Counted from the first letter of the stretch, positions 8,229 to 18,040 are shown. The stretch is DNA of 64,000 nucleotides from Niveispirillum cyanobacteriorum (GCF_002868735.1 NZ_CP025612.1:930001-994000), one strand, 5' to 3'. Notes: a model not told the origin generated them from the sequence alone. Numbers and translations: made by a program.

Positions 8229-11200
8229 CTATCTTGCCGCCAGACAATAGATACCGCTGTTGCTTGGCTGCTCGACGGCCCAGTCGCCGATGCGCTCGAC
8301 CTGCTGACGGGCCAGTTCGACGAGATCCGGATCGCTGCGCTCAAGCTGTTCGGCCAGCCGCTCCAGCACAGACGCGATCGAACTGTTACCCAGTGACTTG
8401 TGCCGGGCATGATAGCGCAGCAAAGCCAGCCAGCGGGCGCGTTCAGTATCGTTCATCTGTCGGATGCGGCGGTCCGTATCGTTCTGAATATTGCGACGCA
8501 ATCCTTCCGACCCTGCTTCCTGAAGCCGGCGCAACGCCAGTTTCAAGGCACCAAGGTTAATGGGGTCGTTCATCACGCTGGTCCGGTCGATATAGAAAAG
8601 CTCCATCCGCTGCGTGCCGCCGGTGCGCTGGGTGCGGTCCATTCGGATGACATTCGCCAGGATCGCCGTGCCGACGAGATGAAGAGCATCAATGTAGCGG
8701 ACGGCGTCCTCGGCATTGCGCACCAGAATGTCCTGGAACTTCTCGTAGTCCACATCAATATGCAGCGCTAGGCCATTACGCAGGCTGGTGTAGTAGGACA
8801 GGTCTCGGTACCGGTCCAACTCCGGCGTTACTGCCAATGGAACACCTGCCATTTCACTTGCAACGTAAACGCAGTCGGGCCGATTATCCACATTGGGCAG
8901 CGAAAGAGTCGAGTTATTCTCCATCCGCTTCAAGAAATTCCTGCGTGCCACCTCGGGACTGGTGGGGCATATACCAAGGCTTATATTCAGTTTCCTGTGT
9001 GCCAGCGTCTTGTCTTCCATGACGTGATGACGCGGCGCATTAAGCCATGGCATACCATTATTCAGTAGCCGCTGTAGCATCGATGAATATTCCTGCCCAT
9101 CGGCGGAGTATTTGCGGGAGAAGCGGTCGATTGCATCCACCGTCCTTTCGTCAAGGTGTGGCGTCGCCCGTCGGGCAAAGGTGAGCAACAGCTCACTGGC
9201 TTTACCAGAGCCGTCGCGCTGCAACAGTTCACGCATCTCCCACAATCCACCCCCCGCATCGGTGGTTTCCTCGAAGAAACGACTGGAGAGATCAACCAGA
9301 GCGGCTGCATCGAGAGGCTTATTGTCCCTCGTAACATAGAAATCCCGAAGGTCGTTTTCCTCTAACAGGCTGATATTAATCGGAGACTCTGGCAGCTGAC
9401 GTAAAGAATCCACGTGGTTACCAGGCATTGGAGCCAGATCTTCAATCAATATCTGCTCCAAATGACTCAGTTGCTTCACAATACCAGTTTCAACCAGTAT
9501 CTCCTTTCCGGAGATGTCCTGCGTAACAGTCCCGCGCCCAATCAGATCCGACAGCCGACCGCAGAGATCAATTGCTGCCTCGCAGAGTTGTGCACGCAGC
9601 TCCTGCAAAAGATAATCTGCGCTCAGGTCAATAATGACATCGACAACCGTCTTGCGCGTAAAGCGACCGCGAATTCCATTCAGCCAGTTTAAACGTTTCG
9701 CGATCTCCTGCCTGCGTCGTTCCGACTGAAGTCGGGTCCGTTGCACCTGCGTCACAAGAACCTGCCGACCGGCTTCCAATGTCACGAACAGCCGTCGCAA
9801 CAACTCGCGCGTCAAAGTGAACCGCTGACCAGGAGAATTGACCATGGCACCGACGATCCGGTCCAGCTCCTCACTGATCTGGCTGAACATATTCTCCAGC
9901 CCCTGATCCAGGATCAGACGGGTCAATACGCCCCATTTTTTCCGGTCAGGGTTGGTTTTGTCCAGTTGGTCGCGAAGCATCTCGGTCTGCAACCATTCCG
10001 TCAGCCGTGACCCAATGTCAGGATTGGCGGCGGATCGCAGGAATTCTTCCCGGCGGCGTTCCACGGACTGACGCAGCAATTGCTCAAGCGATGCTCCGCC
10101 AGTTCCGCGCCCCAGTTCACGGACGAAAAGGCCTGCGCGCCCGCCACCCGCCTGTTCACGCATCATCAGCCTGGGATGGTAGTCGCTGGCGATCAAGCTA
10201 TCGAAATTCGAAGGAACACTGGCGGGTTCGACCCAATGTTTGACCATATCCTGTGCCAGCCGATGACGAACCAGGGCGGCAACACGCTGGATCGGTACAT
10301 GCAACTTGGACAGACCGATGCTGCCATAGCGGCAGCTGAACTCCTCTGTCACGGTGAAGCCCTCGATGGCACCGTGATATGGCAGGCTGACGACGTTGGC
10401 CAAGCTGTCCTGCAGGTTGGACCGCTTGCTGGCCCAGTCCTGGGCCATCGCCTCAGAACGGCCGCCATATTCGACGAATAGACACTCCGCCAGCATGTCG
10501 CAAAGGGCGGTCTTCTGGTCCACCCGCAACTCGCCCGCCGGACTGTCGGGCTTGTTCCCGACCAGATAGGCCATTTCAAAGACCGGGCCGCGCAACGTTT
10601 GCCGGGACTGGTATTGATCAAGTGTCCACTGCACCGGGAACAGGTGGCTGGCCGCAGCCTCACCCGTATCCTTGGCGTAATTATAATGCTCCAGTTCCAT
10701 CAGCGCGGCGTAGGAGTTACCGAATATCTTATGATTGTATTCACGCGTAAAAACGGATGGCAGCACAATGATGCCCCGTATCGTGATGTTGGGGTCCAGA
10801 TACTTCAACGCAAACGCCATATCGAGGAACATGCCGCTTCCAGTACCGCCGGCAACCGACATAACCAGCCAGGCATCCGTGCGCGAAGCGTCCACCTGGA
10901 TGCCATGATCACGCAGCGTTTCCATGTGGCGAGCACTGTTGCGAATATCATCGAGGGTGGTTTGCAGCGCCTGACGGATACGGGGATAGTGCTTGAAGAA
11001 GGCCAGCCGGCCAAACATGCGAATCTGGGCCGCGCCATCTGAAATCTCGCCATGTTTCTCCAGTGATGGATCAAGCCAGGAGAAGATATTTGGATAGCTT
11101 TTTTGTTGGGAGAAATAGTTGCGCAGATCTGACTTGGTCAGCTCGACCATGACGGATTCCCGCGCCTGGAAATTGACCTGCTCGTAGAACCAGCTCAGCG

Positions 11201-11393
11201 CATTGCCATCCAATGTACGATTGCGCGTGTCAGTATCCACCCAGAGGTGGCCGATATGGCCAAGAGTAGGAACCCCGTAATGGTCGAAGAACATACGACG
11301 TAACTGCAAAAGTACTTGTTTACCAGTACCACCAAGACCAATCAGCAGGGTTGGGTGCTGGGTGATTACACGCTTGTTGTTGTCAGTCGCCAT
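8229..11393 (-). CDS. Tubulin/FtsZ-like GTPase (Tubulin_2 / FtsZ-like family)
   Basis: 1054 residues. The glycine loop LLIGLGGTGKQVLLQL is at about 16-31 and the tubulin signature AGGTGSGMFLDMA at about 181-193, the T4 phosphate loop that contacts GTP in FtsZ and tubulin. At more than a thousand residues it is about three times the length of FtsZ; the remainder is helical, with no transmembrane segment. It therefore belongs with the large tubulin-like proteins found beside vWA, GTPase and OmpA genes, not with cell-division FtsZ. The start at 11393 (GGAG nine bases upstream) is preferred over an upstream ATG at 11507 that would overlap the membrane-protein gene. Likely forms GTP-dependent filaments or a GTP-dependent switch in the cytoplasm. 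Confidence 0.85.
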   Translation of the reverse strand: MATDNNKRVITQHPTLLIGLGGTGKQVLLQLRRMFFDHYGVPTLGHIGHLWVDTDTRNRTLDGNALSWFYEQVNFQARESVMVELTKSDLRNYFSQQKSYPNIFSWLDPSLEKHGEISDGAAQIRMFGRLAFFKHYPRIRQALQTTLDDIRNSARHMETLRDHGIQVDASRTDAWLVMSVAGGTGSGMFLDMAFALKYLDPNITIRGIIVLPSVFTREYNHKIFGNSYAALMELEHYNYAKDTGEAAASHLFPVQWTLDQYQSRQTLRGPVFEMAYLVGNKPDSPAGELRVDQKTALCDMLAECLFVEYGGRSEAMAQDWASKRSNLQDSLANVVSLPYHGAIEGFTVTEEFSCRYGSIGLSKLHVPIQRVAALVRHRLAQDMVKHWVEPASVPSNFDSLIASDYHPRLMMREQAGGGRAGLFVRELGRGTGGASLEQLLRQSVERRREEFLRSAANPDIGSRLTEWLQTEMLRDQLDKTNPDRKKWGVLTRLILDQGLENMFSQISEELDRIVGAMVNSPGQRFTLTRELLRRLFVTLEAGRQVLVTQVQRTRLQSERRRQEIAKRLNWLNGIRGRFTRKTVVDVIIDLSADYLLQELRAQLCEAAIDLCGRLSDLIGRGTVTQDISGKEILVETGIVKQLSHLEQILIEDLAPMPGNHVDSLRQLPESPINISLLEENDLRDFYVTRDNKPLDAAALVDLSSRFFEETTDAGGGLWEMRELLQRDGSGKASELLLTFARRATPHLDERTVDAIDRFSRKYSADGQEYSSMLQRLLNNGMPWLNAPRHHVMEDKTLAHRKLNISLGICPTSPEVARRNFLKRMENNSTLSLPNVDNRPDCVYVASEMAGVPLAVTPELDRYRDLSYYTSLRNGLALHIDVDYEKFQDILVRNAEDAVRYIDALHLVGTAILANVIRMDRTQRTGGTQRMELFYIDRTSVMNDPINLGALKLALRRLQEAGSEGLRRNIQNDTDRRIRQMNDTERARWLALLRYHARHKSLGNSSIASVLERLAEQLERSDPDLVELARQQVERIGDWAVEQPSNSGIYCLAAR

Positions 11394-11415
11394 GGTGAAA
11401 GCTCCGTCGGCATGG

Positions 11416-11910
11416 TCAGAGGATGCCGCCGGCCAGCGAGCCGACGATGAGCACGAGCAGAATAAGCAGAACCGCCGCCCAAGCGACGATGACGACGCGG
11501 CTGACAATGAACACCAACGCCGTCACACTGAGCAGTGCAGCAGACAGAACGAACCACCCCATACCGAAGCCCAGCCACGGCAGAAGCAGCGGTATCGCGC
11601 TGACAGCGAAAAGTGCCCACAACCAAAGGGCAGCCGACAAATGTGATGGATGGACCCCCTTCTGGACGGTCCCCTTCAACAACATCCGGTAGATCGCATA
11701 AGCTGCCAATGGCGTACCCAGCAGGATTATGGCCAGGATTACGACATCCGAATTGTCAGGCATCGAAACAGTGAAATCGAACAGCCGGTGGGTCCCGCTC
11801 ACTGTCTGCGCAGATGCCTGCCCAGCCACCAGCATACTGGCCGCTAGGCAGGGCCGCCGCACTACGGCCGCCAGCATTCTCAGGTGGCATAACTTTAGTC
11901 CCATCGTCAT
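11416..11910 (-). CDS. Small polytopic membrane protein
   Basis: 164 residues with a signal-like N-terminus (ending near GQASAQ, residue 35) and three or four hydrophobic segments: about 57-78, 93-117 and a long one from about 119 to 163 that may be two helices. No family recognised. It lies 13 bases after the vWA gene and 22 bases before the tubulin-like gene, so it is co-transcribed with both. GAGGTGG stands a few bases before the ATG at 11910; the internal Met3 is another possible start. Probably an inner-membrane partner of the vWA and tubulin-like proteins. Confidence 0.7.
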   Translation of the reverse strand: MTMGLKLCHLRMLAAVVRRPCLAASMLVAGQASAQTVSGTHRLFDFTVSMPDNSDVVILAIILLGTPLAAYAIYRMLLKGTVQKGVHPSHLSAALWLWALFAVSAIPLLLPWLGFGMGWFVLSAALLSVTALVFIVSRVVIVAWAAVLLILLVLIVGSLAGGIL

Positions 11911-11923
11911 TCAACCACCTCGC

Positions 11924-13597
11924 TCAGTAAAATCCGTCGTCGTCTTCCGACGTCGGATCGGACACAGGTTCCAGAAAGAAACTGTAGAAGGACGGCAAAG
12001 CAGCGTCGTCCGCGGGCACGCTAACCTCGATCGCCCCGCCGCCGGATGGCAGCAGCCTCCCTGTTCGCAACTGACCATTGGCACTCACCAGGATGCCGAC
12101 AGGCAGCCAACGCGCAGTGATGCTGCAGCGCTGATCGCTGCTCAACATGTAGGCGGGAGAAAACAAGGACGGAGCCAACAACTGTTCCTGGTTGGCATCA
12201 TTGCGGCCGAGGAAGGCACGCGGTCGTGACAGTTGGAGCAAGACCCAGACGGCTCCTGCCAGCGCCAATGCGCCCAATACAATCCCCAGCAACAAAGGGC
12301 GCAGGGGATAACGGACATGCATTTCCACATCGATAGTCAGGGCATCCTGCGTCAATGCGTCGGTGCGCACGGAACCTCGAACCAGCTCTGTCAAGCGGTA
12401 GATACGCGATTGGATCGCCCGTTCCGGCTGGCGCAGATCACCAGGCGGCCCATCATAGCTCCAACCGACAGACAGTCCGTCTACAAGCCAAAGCTTGTTG
12501 CGTTCCACGCTGTAGCGGATGTTCAGCTTGCCCTTGACCGTTGTTTCATTCGCCATGGCCAGTTGCAACATGTCTGGATAGGACAGGTCGATGACATGGA
12601 AGGGCTGTACGGAGAAATCGATGCGGAACTTACGGCCTTCGGGTCCAAGGTCACTCTGTCTCGGAGTCACCTCCGCCTTGATCAGCCCCTCATTAACCAG
12701 TTTGGTGTGACCATCCAGCGATAGCCGCGCGTCAACTTGCGCATCCTTCAGAACGAAATTTTCGCCAGGTCGCACAGTGGCATCGAAACCGAAAGCGATC
12801 GTGTCACCAACCCCAAAATCACGAATTTCCAAACGGGTTTTACTATCCGTATCTGTAAGTAAGCGTACGGTGGCGCGTTCCTGCTTGACCAGATCCAGGA
12901 TTACCTGACTGGTAGAACCAGCAATGTCGAACGGCGTGATGGGCAGCCACACATGCTCCACTCCCCGTCCAGGTTCTGCCCGCAAGTTCTGAAGAATGCT
13001 GCGCGCTGAAGCCTCCAAGGCCAGGACAGAGTCCCTGACAGTCGCATTGTCATCCGCGGCCTTCACCAAAAGATAGACAGCAAGCGCCCTTTGCCCCTGA
13101 TAGTCAGCAGCACCACCGTCAACCGGAGAATAAATTCTCCCATTGAACGGTAGGCGCAACGGGACCAACACCAGATGAGCAACAGATCCAGATTGAAGCT
13201 CCCGCTCCCATTCCAACTGACTGGAACTTGAACGCGTATTGCGGCTGTCGGCGACATTATCCGTTACGATGATAGCGGACTGCCCTGGCTTGGCGATATC
13301 CATCCAGGACTTGATTGCCTGCCCCAGGTCCGTTATCTGCGCATCCAACGGAAGGGATTTAAGATCAAAGTTGGCCCGGCGGAGATTTTCATCAAACACA
13401 AAGCGTCGGCCAGATGTCTTCTCCAATCCCGATAAAAATACCTTCCAAGGTAGACTAAAACGAAATCCGTCCATCGATCCAGAATTGTCAATCAGTACAT
13501 CGAATTCTGGTTTGGCGACAACTGCCTGATCGGCAGTCGCGCCGCCAGTTAACAGCAATGCCACCATCAGGAACCCGGCTAGAAGCCGCCGCATCAC
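11924..13597 (-). CDS. Membrane-anchored von Willebrand A (vWA) domain protein
   Basis: 557 residues. Signal peptide (about 1-23), then a vWA domain with the metal-site motif DNSGSMDG near residues 36-43 (DxSxS) and a second conserved AIIVTDN segment near 106-112. A central beta-rich region leads to one transmembrane helix (about 432-453, LLLGIVLGALALAGAVWVLL), and about 100 residues lie on the cytoplasmic side, ending in an acidic tail. The vWA domain would therefore be periplasmic and bind a protein partner through a divalent cation. ATGA overlap with the upstream zinc-ribbon gene couples translation. vWA proteins are reported neighbours of large FtsZ-like proteins, which supports a joint function. 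Confidence 0.85.
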   Translation of the reverse strand: MMRRLLAGFLMVALLLTGGATADQAVVAKPEFDVLIDNSGSMDGFRFSLPWKVFLSGLEKTSGRRFVFDENLRRANFDLKSLPLDAQITDLGQAIKSWMDIAKPGQSAIIVTDNVADSRNTRSSSSQLEWERELQSGSVAHLVLVPLRLPFNGRIYSPVDGGAADYQGQRALAVYLLVKAADDNATVRDSVLALEASARSILQNLRAEPGRGVEHVWLPITPFDIAGSTSQVILDLVKQERATVRLLTDTDSKTRLEIRDFGVGDTIAFGFDATVRPGENFVLKDAQVDARLSLDGHTKLVNEGLIKAEVTPRQSDLGPEGRKFRIDFSVQPFHVIDLSYPDMLQLAMANETTVKGKLNIRYSVERNKLWLVDGLSVGWSYDGPPGDLRQPERAIQSRIYRLTELVRGSVRTDALTQDALTIDVEMHVRYPLRPLLLGIVLGALALAGAVWVLLQLSRPRAFLGRNDANQEQLLAPSLFSPAYMLSSDQRCSITARWLPVGILVSANGQLRTGRLLPSGGGAIEVSVPADDAALPSFYSFFLEPVSDPTSEDDDGFY

Positions 13598-15045
13598 TCC
13601 ACCCCCCCCGTTTCAGACGCCACCGGCAACTCAAACATGCGAACCCGCATGCCACCTTTTGTTTCGGTTGCGTAGATCACGCAATTTCCGACCAGAAGCG
13701 GTGGAAAGTTGCTCTTTACCGAGCCAGACAGATGCCGCTGAACCTCGGGGCCTTGTGAGGCTGTGTCCTGCTTCCACAAAGACAGGGTTGCCTCTCGTCC
13801 GGTGTTGGCCGCGCCAATCCCGGACAAGCCCGACATAGTCAGAATCTGATCTCCAATACGCAGCGGAGGGACTGGTCTGACATCAATGTCCCGGATACGC
13901 CAAGCCGTAGTACCATCAGGCAGCAGACACTCAATCTGCCTCTCGTCACCGAGGATCAGCCCGCCCGTCGCTGTGTCGATGGCACTGAACGAACTGCGCC
14001 CGTTGATTTTGGCAAGCAAATTTGGGCGCCCGTCCGGTACAAGCGGAAGACAGGCAACACCGTGGCTTTCCACTATCGTGGGCAAGTAAAGGTGGGCCGC
14101 CGGCTTGGCCCCACCAACCTGCCGTGCGCCCAGGTGACTCAGCCGGTGGTGATTTAGGCGTTCACGCATAGTATCTGGCAACAACGTCCCGTCGGGAACG
14201 GTCAATACCGTATCCGGCGCTCCCGCTGGGTTATCATGCCAATGCAGAATGGTGACGCCGTCGGTCAGCCAGAACCCCCCACCCTCTATTACCCCCATGA
14301 CAATTCCCGCTGTGGGGTTGAGGGCGTCAGTCAGCAGTGGCCCTTGCTGCCATCTCTCCAATCCAAATCCGCGAACCAACGAAATCCGTCCCGACTGACG
14401 CAGTGCAACAACAAACCGACCGCTGCAATCAACAACATGACCCACCACCTCGTGCTGATCAGGCATTGGCACCTCAACCAACGCACCGCCCTGCCGCAGG
14501 CTTGGTGAACAGAAGAGCTTGACAGCAGTCGCCCCCTTGGCTGCGAGCAGGAAGCCGCCCTTCCCAACGGCGGGAGCGGCCAACCAAGTATCTGGGGCGG
14601 GCAACTCGCCCAGCATCGGAACGCGCGCGCCTCCCTGGCCATGGGCAAGGATGTGAGATTCGATCAGATATAAAGTATGGGTGCGACTGTTGATCCGGTT
14701 CACGACGACAAGGACACCCGCATCCAAGGGATACCAAGCCAGGGCCTGCTCATCCCCCCCCAAACCGACCAACCGCTCCAGAAGGCGAGGTTCTCCACCT
14801 TCCAACGCCATAACGTTTTCGCGTAGATCGGCGGGCATTGGCGGAAGAACCACGCAAACATTCTTCAACGGCAGTCCGCAAGCCTGGCAGTAGCGGGCGG
14901 CCTGCCGACTTCGCGCACCACAGATCGTGCAAACTCGGGAATGGCCGCCACATTGCCGGCAGCGATTGCCGGCGCCAGCCGTCGGCTGGAATTTATGGTC
15001 TTCCTCATGCACGAATGGGCACGGCTCACCGCTCACAAACACCAT
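13594..15045 (-). CDS. Zinc-ribbon protein with beta-propeller-like body; first gene of minus operon
   Basis: 483 residues. The first 60 residues hold three Cys pairs (C29-x2-C32, C39-x2-C42, C53-x2-C56), typical of paired rubredoxin-like zinc ribbons. The rest consists of repeated short beta segments with Trp/Gly endings (for example LAWYPLDAGVLVVVNRI, FVVALRQSGRISLVRG), which suggests a beta propeller; the propeller call is inference. There is no signal peptide or membrane helix, so it should be cytoplasmic. It opens the minus operon and overlaps the vWA gene by ATGA. The ribosome site at 15045 is weak. The same kind of zinc ribbon recurs in the Hsp70-like and GTPase-like partners. Confidence 0.75.
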   Translation of the reverse strand: MVFVSGEPCPFVHEEDHKFQPTAGAGNRCRQCGGHSRVCTICGARSRQAARYCQACGLPLKNVCVVLPPMPADLRENVMALEGGEPRLLERLVGLGGDEQALAWYPLDAGVLVVVNRINSRTHTLYLIESHILAHGQGGARVPMLGELPAPDTWLAAPAVGKGGFLLAAKGATAVKLFCSPSLRQGGALVEVPMPDQHEVVGHVVDCSGRFVVALRQSGRISLVRGFGLERWQQGPLLTDALNPTAGIVMGVIEGGGFWLTDGVTILHWHDNPAGAPDTVLTVPDGTLLPDTMRERLNHHRLSHLGARQVGGAKPAAHLYLPTIVESHGVACLPLVPDGRPNLLAKINGRSSFSAIDTATGGLILGDERQIECLLPDGTTAWRIRDIDVRPVPPLRIGDQILTMSGLSGIGAANTGREATLSLWKQDTASQGPEVQRHLSGSVKSNFPPLLVGNCVIYATETKGGMRVRMFELPVASETGGVE

Positions 15046-15242
15046 CCAATTGTTCTTACGACATCATATTCAAATTGCTAGCATACATCGTTTGATTATA
15101 ACATAATATTTTGAGATACAAATTGCGATTGACGGGGGTGAATACAAGTTAAATCGATCATATATGAATACAATTGAGTAAGAATATTCTTGAATTCTTT
15201 TGGTTATACGGGAATTCACTTGCAGGCAACGGGGCATCGGGA
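15046..15242. promoter_or_regulatory. AT-rich divergent promoter region between the two halves of the tubulin-like system
   Basis: About 200 bases separate the two divergent operons. The stretch is strongly AT-rich compared with its surroundings and contains several TATAAT-like words (for example around 15100-15110 and 15160-15170). No confident -35/-10 pair or palindrome could be fixed. Both operons presumably start here and would be co-regulated. Confidence 0.5.
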
Positions 15243-17060
15243 ATGGTTCAAATCGAACAGGACGACCATCAGGTTGACTTCAACGTCTTTGATGAACAGG
15301 CGTATGAGAAAACTAGCAGGTATCAAGTTCACGTACGAAGACATCTCCACGTGTTGTATGCCACCATGGCCACACTCTTATGGATTTTTACTTCATACAT
15401 ACTCTTCAATCAAAATGCCGACACACCAACAACGTCGCCGGACGTTAGCAGTGTAGTTTCTACCTCCGCTGCGTCGGAAAAGACAAGAGATGGACCACAG
15501 GAAAAATCCCCCACAAACCCCATGAAATCAGAAAATAATTCAAAAAATGAAAATATATCTCCTACTAATGCCGTCAGTAAAAATATAGATACACCAAAAT
15601 CAACAGACAAAGGTGTAAATTCGACGCATATTGTATTCACAGTCGTTATAATTATTGTAATTTTTCTTTCCTATCTTGTTGCTATGGATATGAAAAAGCA
15701 TCGAGGGTGTATCCGTTGGTTGATGAGCATCCGTCACTCGACATTTCGAAATCCAAGTCGTGAGTCAGCTCTTCGCTTGGTTGAAAGCCTAGCGGGCAAG
15801 AAGGAAATTACCGCTGTTCCCTTGGTGGCGTATCAGATTCAGGCACTTGTGAACGCTTGTAAGTGTCACTTGAATGACGCTGATTCGTTCAGTCGCGCAT
15901 TGACTGATATGCCGCGGGTCACCGGCCAACCGCGGCGCGACCGTTCCCTTCAGCAGTTGCTGGTCAATCTTCTGCTCGCCGTTGGGATTATCGGCACTTT
16001 CTATGGCCTGATTCAGTTTCTCTCTAATGAGCAATTCCAGTTGGTCCTATCCAACCCGACATCAATCACCGACGTCAGTCTGGTTTCGATCGCTACCAGC
16101 TTCCAGATAGCATTTGGGACATCCCTGCTTGCCTATGGGGTGCACTCGGGTGGCCGCTTCATGGTGGATATCCTGGAAGAGGATATGGAGGCCACTTGGT
16201 CCATCTATCATGAACAACTGCTGCTGCCCCTCATTCACGCATTTCCGCTTCGGACCGCTGAGACAAGGCTGAACTGGGACAAAGCGACGCGAGACTCGCT
16301 ACGCGACATGGCCACCGCCATCTCGACGGCCAGTAACGAAATACGGCAGACCCGCAGCGAGTTCCAGAAGGGGTTCGCGACCTTGGATGAACAGGCCGCG
16401 GCGCTGACGAAAGCCGCCAATGCGACCGCATTGGCGGCAACCGCCGCTGGCGAAGCCGCAACCAGCGTGGCGAACAGCGCACAAGCCATAACAATGGAAA
16501 GCCAGGCAACCGGAGGCATCGTCAAGGAAGGTGCTGATATTTTCCGAACTGCGGCGACGGATCTGACAGGGATCGTCGACAAGATGGCGGGCACTCTTAC
16601 CGGTGCCCGGGAAGAACTGGCGAAAGCATCCGCCGCCCTTGGCCAATCCGCGCTTGAAGCAGGCGAAGCCCTGGCAAGCAATCTGGTTAAGGCAGGGCAG
16701 TCCATGCAGAACACGATGACAGCGTCCACCGTACAATTGTCCGAAGCCACGGAGAATTTAAAGAGCGCCACGCAGACGGCCGGCAAAAGCTTCGAGACGA
16801 TGCGCGAAACCCTGGATTCAATCGCCAGCCTGGCAGCCGCCCTGAATCAGTCGACCAGTCAGTCTGGTAGTCAGATTCGTGACGCTGTGACGTCCATCCG
16901 TGAGGACATGCGCAATGGTCTGATTGAAGAGAGAACGCTGATCGAAACACTGAACAACAGTTTAACCAATCAAGATCAAGTGTTGCGCGACGTTTGCGAG
17001 TCTCTCGAAAAGTTTCGCGAACTTGTCAATATTGCCATGAACCACGCAAGGGTTCCGTGA
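15243..17060 (+). CDS. MotA/TolQ/ExbB-like membrane protein with long helical tail (ZorA-like)
   Basis: About 605 residues. Four membrane helices: about 35-55, 129-149, 236-260 (VGIIGTFYGLIQFL) and 276-300 (VSIATSFQIAFGTSLLAYGV). The last two match the MotA/TolQ/ExbB proton-channel signature. The loop between helices 1 and 2 is Asn/Ser/Lys-rich and low in GC. From about 340 to the end is a long Ala/Thr/Ser/Glu-rich helix resembling the tail of Zorya ZorA or a chemoreceptor stalk. The next gene, overlapping by one base, encodes a MotB/OmpA-type partner, as expected for such a channel pair. A TTG start at 15174 would add 23 residues of atypical sequence; the ATG at 15243 is preferred, with only moderate support. 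Confidence 0.8.
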   Translation: MVQIEQDDHQVDFNVFDEQAYEKTSRYQVHVRRHLHVLYATMATLLWIFTSYILFNQNADTPTTSPDVSSVVSTSAASEKTRDGPQEKSPTNPMKSENNSKNENISPTNAVSKNIDTPKSTDKGVNSTHIVFTVVIIIVIFLSYLVAMDMKKHRGCIRWLMSIRHSTFRNPSRESALRLVESLAGKKEITAVPLVAYQIQALVNACKCHLNDADSFSRALTDMPRVTGQPRRDRSLQQLLVNLLLAVGIIGTFYGLIQFLSNEQFQLVLSNPTSITDVSLVSIATSFQIAFGTSLLAYGVHSGGRFMVDILEEDMEATWSIYHEQLLLPLIHAFPLRTAETRLNWDKATRDSLRDMATAISTASNEIRQTRSEFQKGFATLDEQAAALTKAANATALAATAAGEAATSVANSAQAITMESQATGGIVKEGADIFRTAATDLTGIVDKMAGTLTGAREELAKASAALGQSALEAGEALASNLVKAGQSMQNTMTASTVQLSEATENLKSATQTAGKSFETMRETLDSIASLAAALNQSTSQSGSQIRDAVTSIREDMRNGLIEERTLIETLNNSLTNQDQVLRDVCESLEKFRELVNIAMNHARVP

Positions 17061-18040
17061 TGGGCCGCCATATCTCAAACTCTGGTGAAATCGCCTTCGC
17101 CGATGTCTCCATGGCCATCTTTGGCCCTGTGTTGCTGCTGTTCGTCATTTATATGATCAAGGCGATGGTCGGCGGCGGAGAGGGGCACAAGCTCTGCAAG
17201 ATCGCGGCGCCAGAAGCGGTGCCTGGGTTGGCTCAGGAGTTGAGCGCCTGGAAACACATGGAAGAGAGGCAAGAGAAGCAAGATCGGGAAAGGTTGGAAA
17301 GACTCTGTCCGCGTGAGTTGAAACAACAGAAACTGACGAAGCCCGATGCTTCTCCCCCCCCCATCGCTCTGTTCTGTCCATCAGATCAGAGCCGTGTTGC
17401 ACAGTCGGCCGGGATGGAAATTGGATCTCTTCGTGATCTCGCAGGCCAGCGGCTTGACACTCTTAAGATGCTGGCGCGTTGCACTGCTGATGTCACGATA
17501 CCAGGTCCCAGCGAAGTCCAGGTGTATTTCAAATTCGGCACCTCGCATCCGGTGCAGAGCAAAACTGATCAAAGGGAGCTAACAGACGAGGAATTCCAAG
17601 TCAGCATGGATGGACAGGCTGCCAGAATTAAGACTGCGATAAAAAATTCACCTGAATATAACCGGATAGAATTCATCGGCCATACGGATAGCACAAAAGT
17701 AAGAACAGACCGTGAATGCGTCTGTAAAGTCGAAGACACGCAATGCCAATGCTTCAAAGACAATTATGACCTGTCCTACCAGCGGGCAAAGCGGGTCATG
17801 CTGGCCGTGCGCAGCTTTCTTGAACGGGACGAGAAAATCAAGGAGCGGCTCAATTCGCTGGGAACGGACCGATTGCGGCTGGTCGCGATCGGGGTGGCAG
17901 ACGATGAACAAAAGCAACGTCCTCCGCCTGATCGGGTCACAGAATCCGAAACTGAAAGAAGGGATCGCGACGCGAAGAATCGTCGAATTGAGATCGGCTA
18001 TCTCAAGGATGAGCGCCTGCAGAAGGAAAACGAACAGTGA
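17060..18040 (+). CDS. MotB/ExbD-like protein with C-terminal OmpA peptidoglycan-binding domain (ZorB-like)
   Basis: 326 residues. One transmembrane helix at about 13-36, with Asp15 (FADVSMAIFG) at its start, the position of the proton-carrying Asp in MotB, ExbD and ZorB. A charged linker follows, then an OmpA-like domain in the last 170 residues with GHTDS, the DLSYQRAKRV helix and RRIEIGY, which normally bind peptidoglycan. Several Cys in the OmpA insert (CVCKVEDTQCQC) could form disulfides. The ATG overlaps the stop of the MotA-like gene by one base and has AAGGG seven bases upstream. Together the pair should form an ion-driven stator anchored to the cell wall. Confidence 0.85.
   Translation: MGRHISNSGEIAFADVSMAIFGPVLLLFVIYMIKAMVGGGEGHKLCKIAAPEAVPGLAQELSAWKHMEERQEKQDRERLERLCPRELKQQKLTKPDASPPPIALFCPSDQSRVAQSAGMEIGSLRDLAGQRLDTLKMLARCTADVTIPGPSEVQVYFKFGTSHPVQSKTDQRELTDEEFQVSMDGQAARIKTAIKNSPEYNRIEFIGHTDSTKVRTDRECVCKVEDTQCQCFKDNYDLSYQRAKRVMLAVRSFLERDEKIKERLNSLGTDRLRLVAIGVADDEQKQRPPPDRVTESETERRDRDAKNRRIEIGYLKDERLQKENEQ

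Noticed and set aside
5276-8410. Hsp70-like start at 8410 giving 1044 residues
   Set aside because: The extra 64 codons overlap the tubulin-like gene and have unlike composition; the zinc ribbon starts at 8218 with a ribosome site.
8229-11393. Tubulin-like gene as cell-division FtsZ
   Set aside because: Three times the length of FtsZ, no FtsA/FtsQ context, and neighbours are vWA, Hsp70-like and membrane proteins.
15243-18040. A complete Zorya defence system
   Set aside because: Only the ZorA/ZorB-like pair is present; no ZorC, ZorD helicase or ZorE nuclease is seen nearby.
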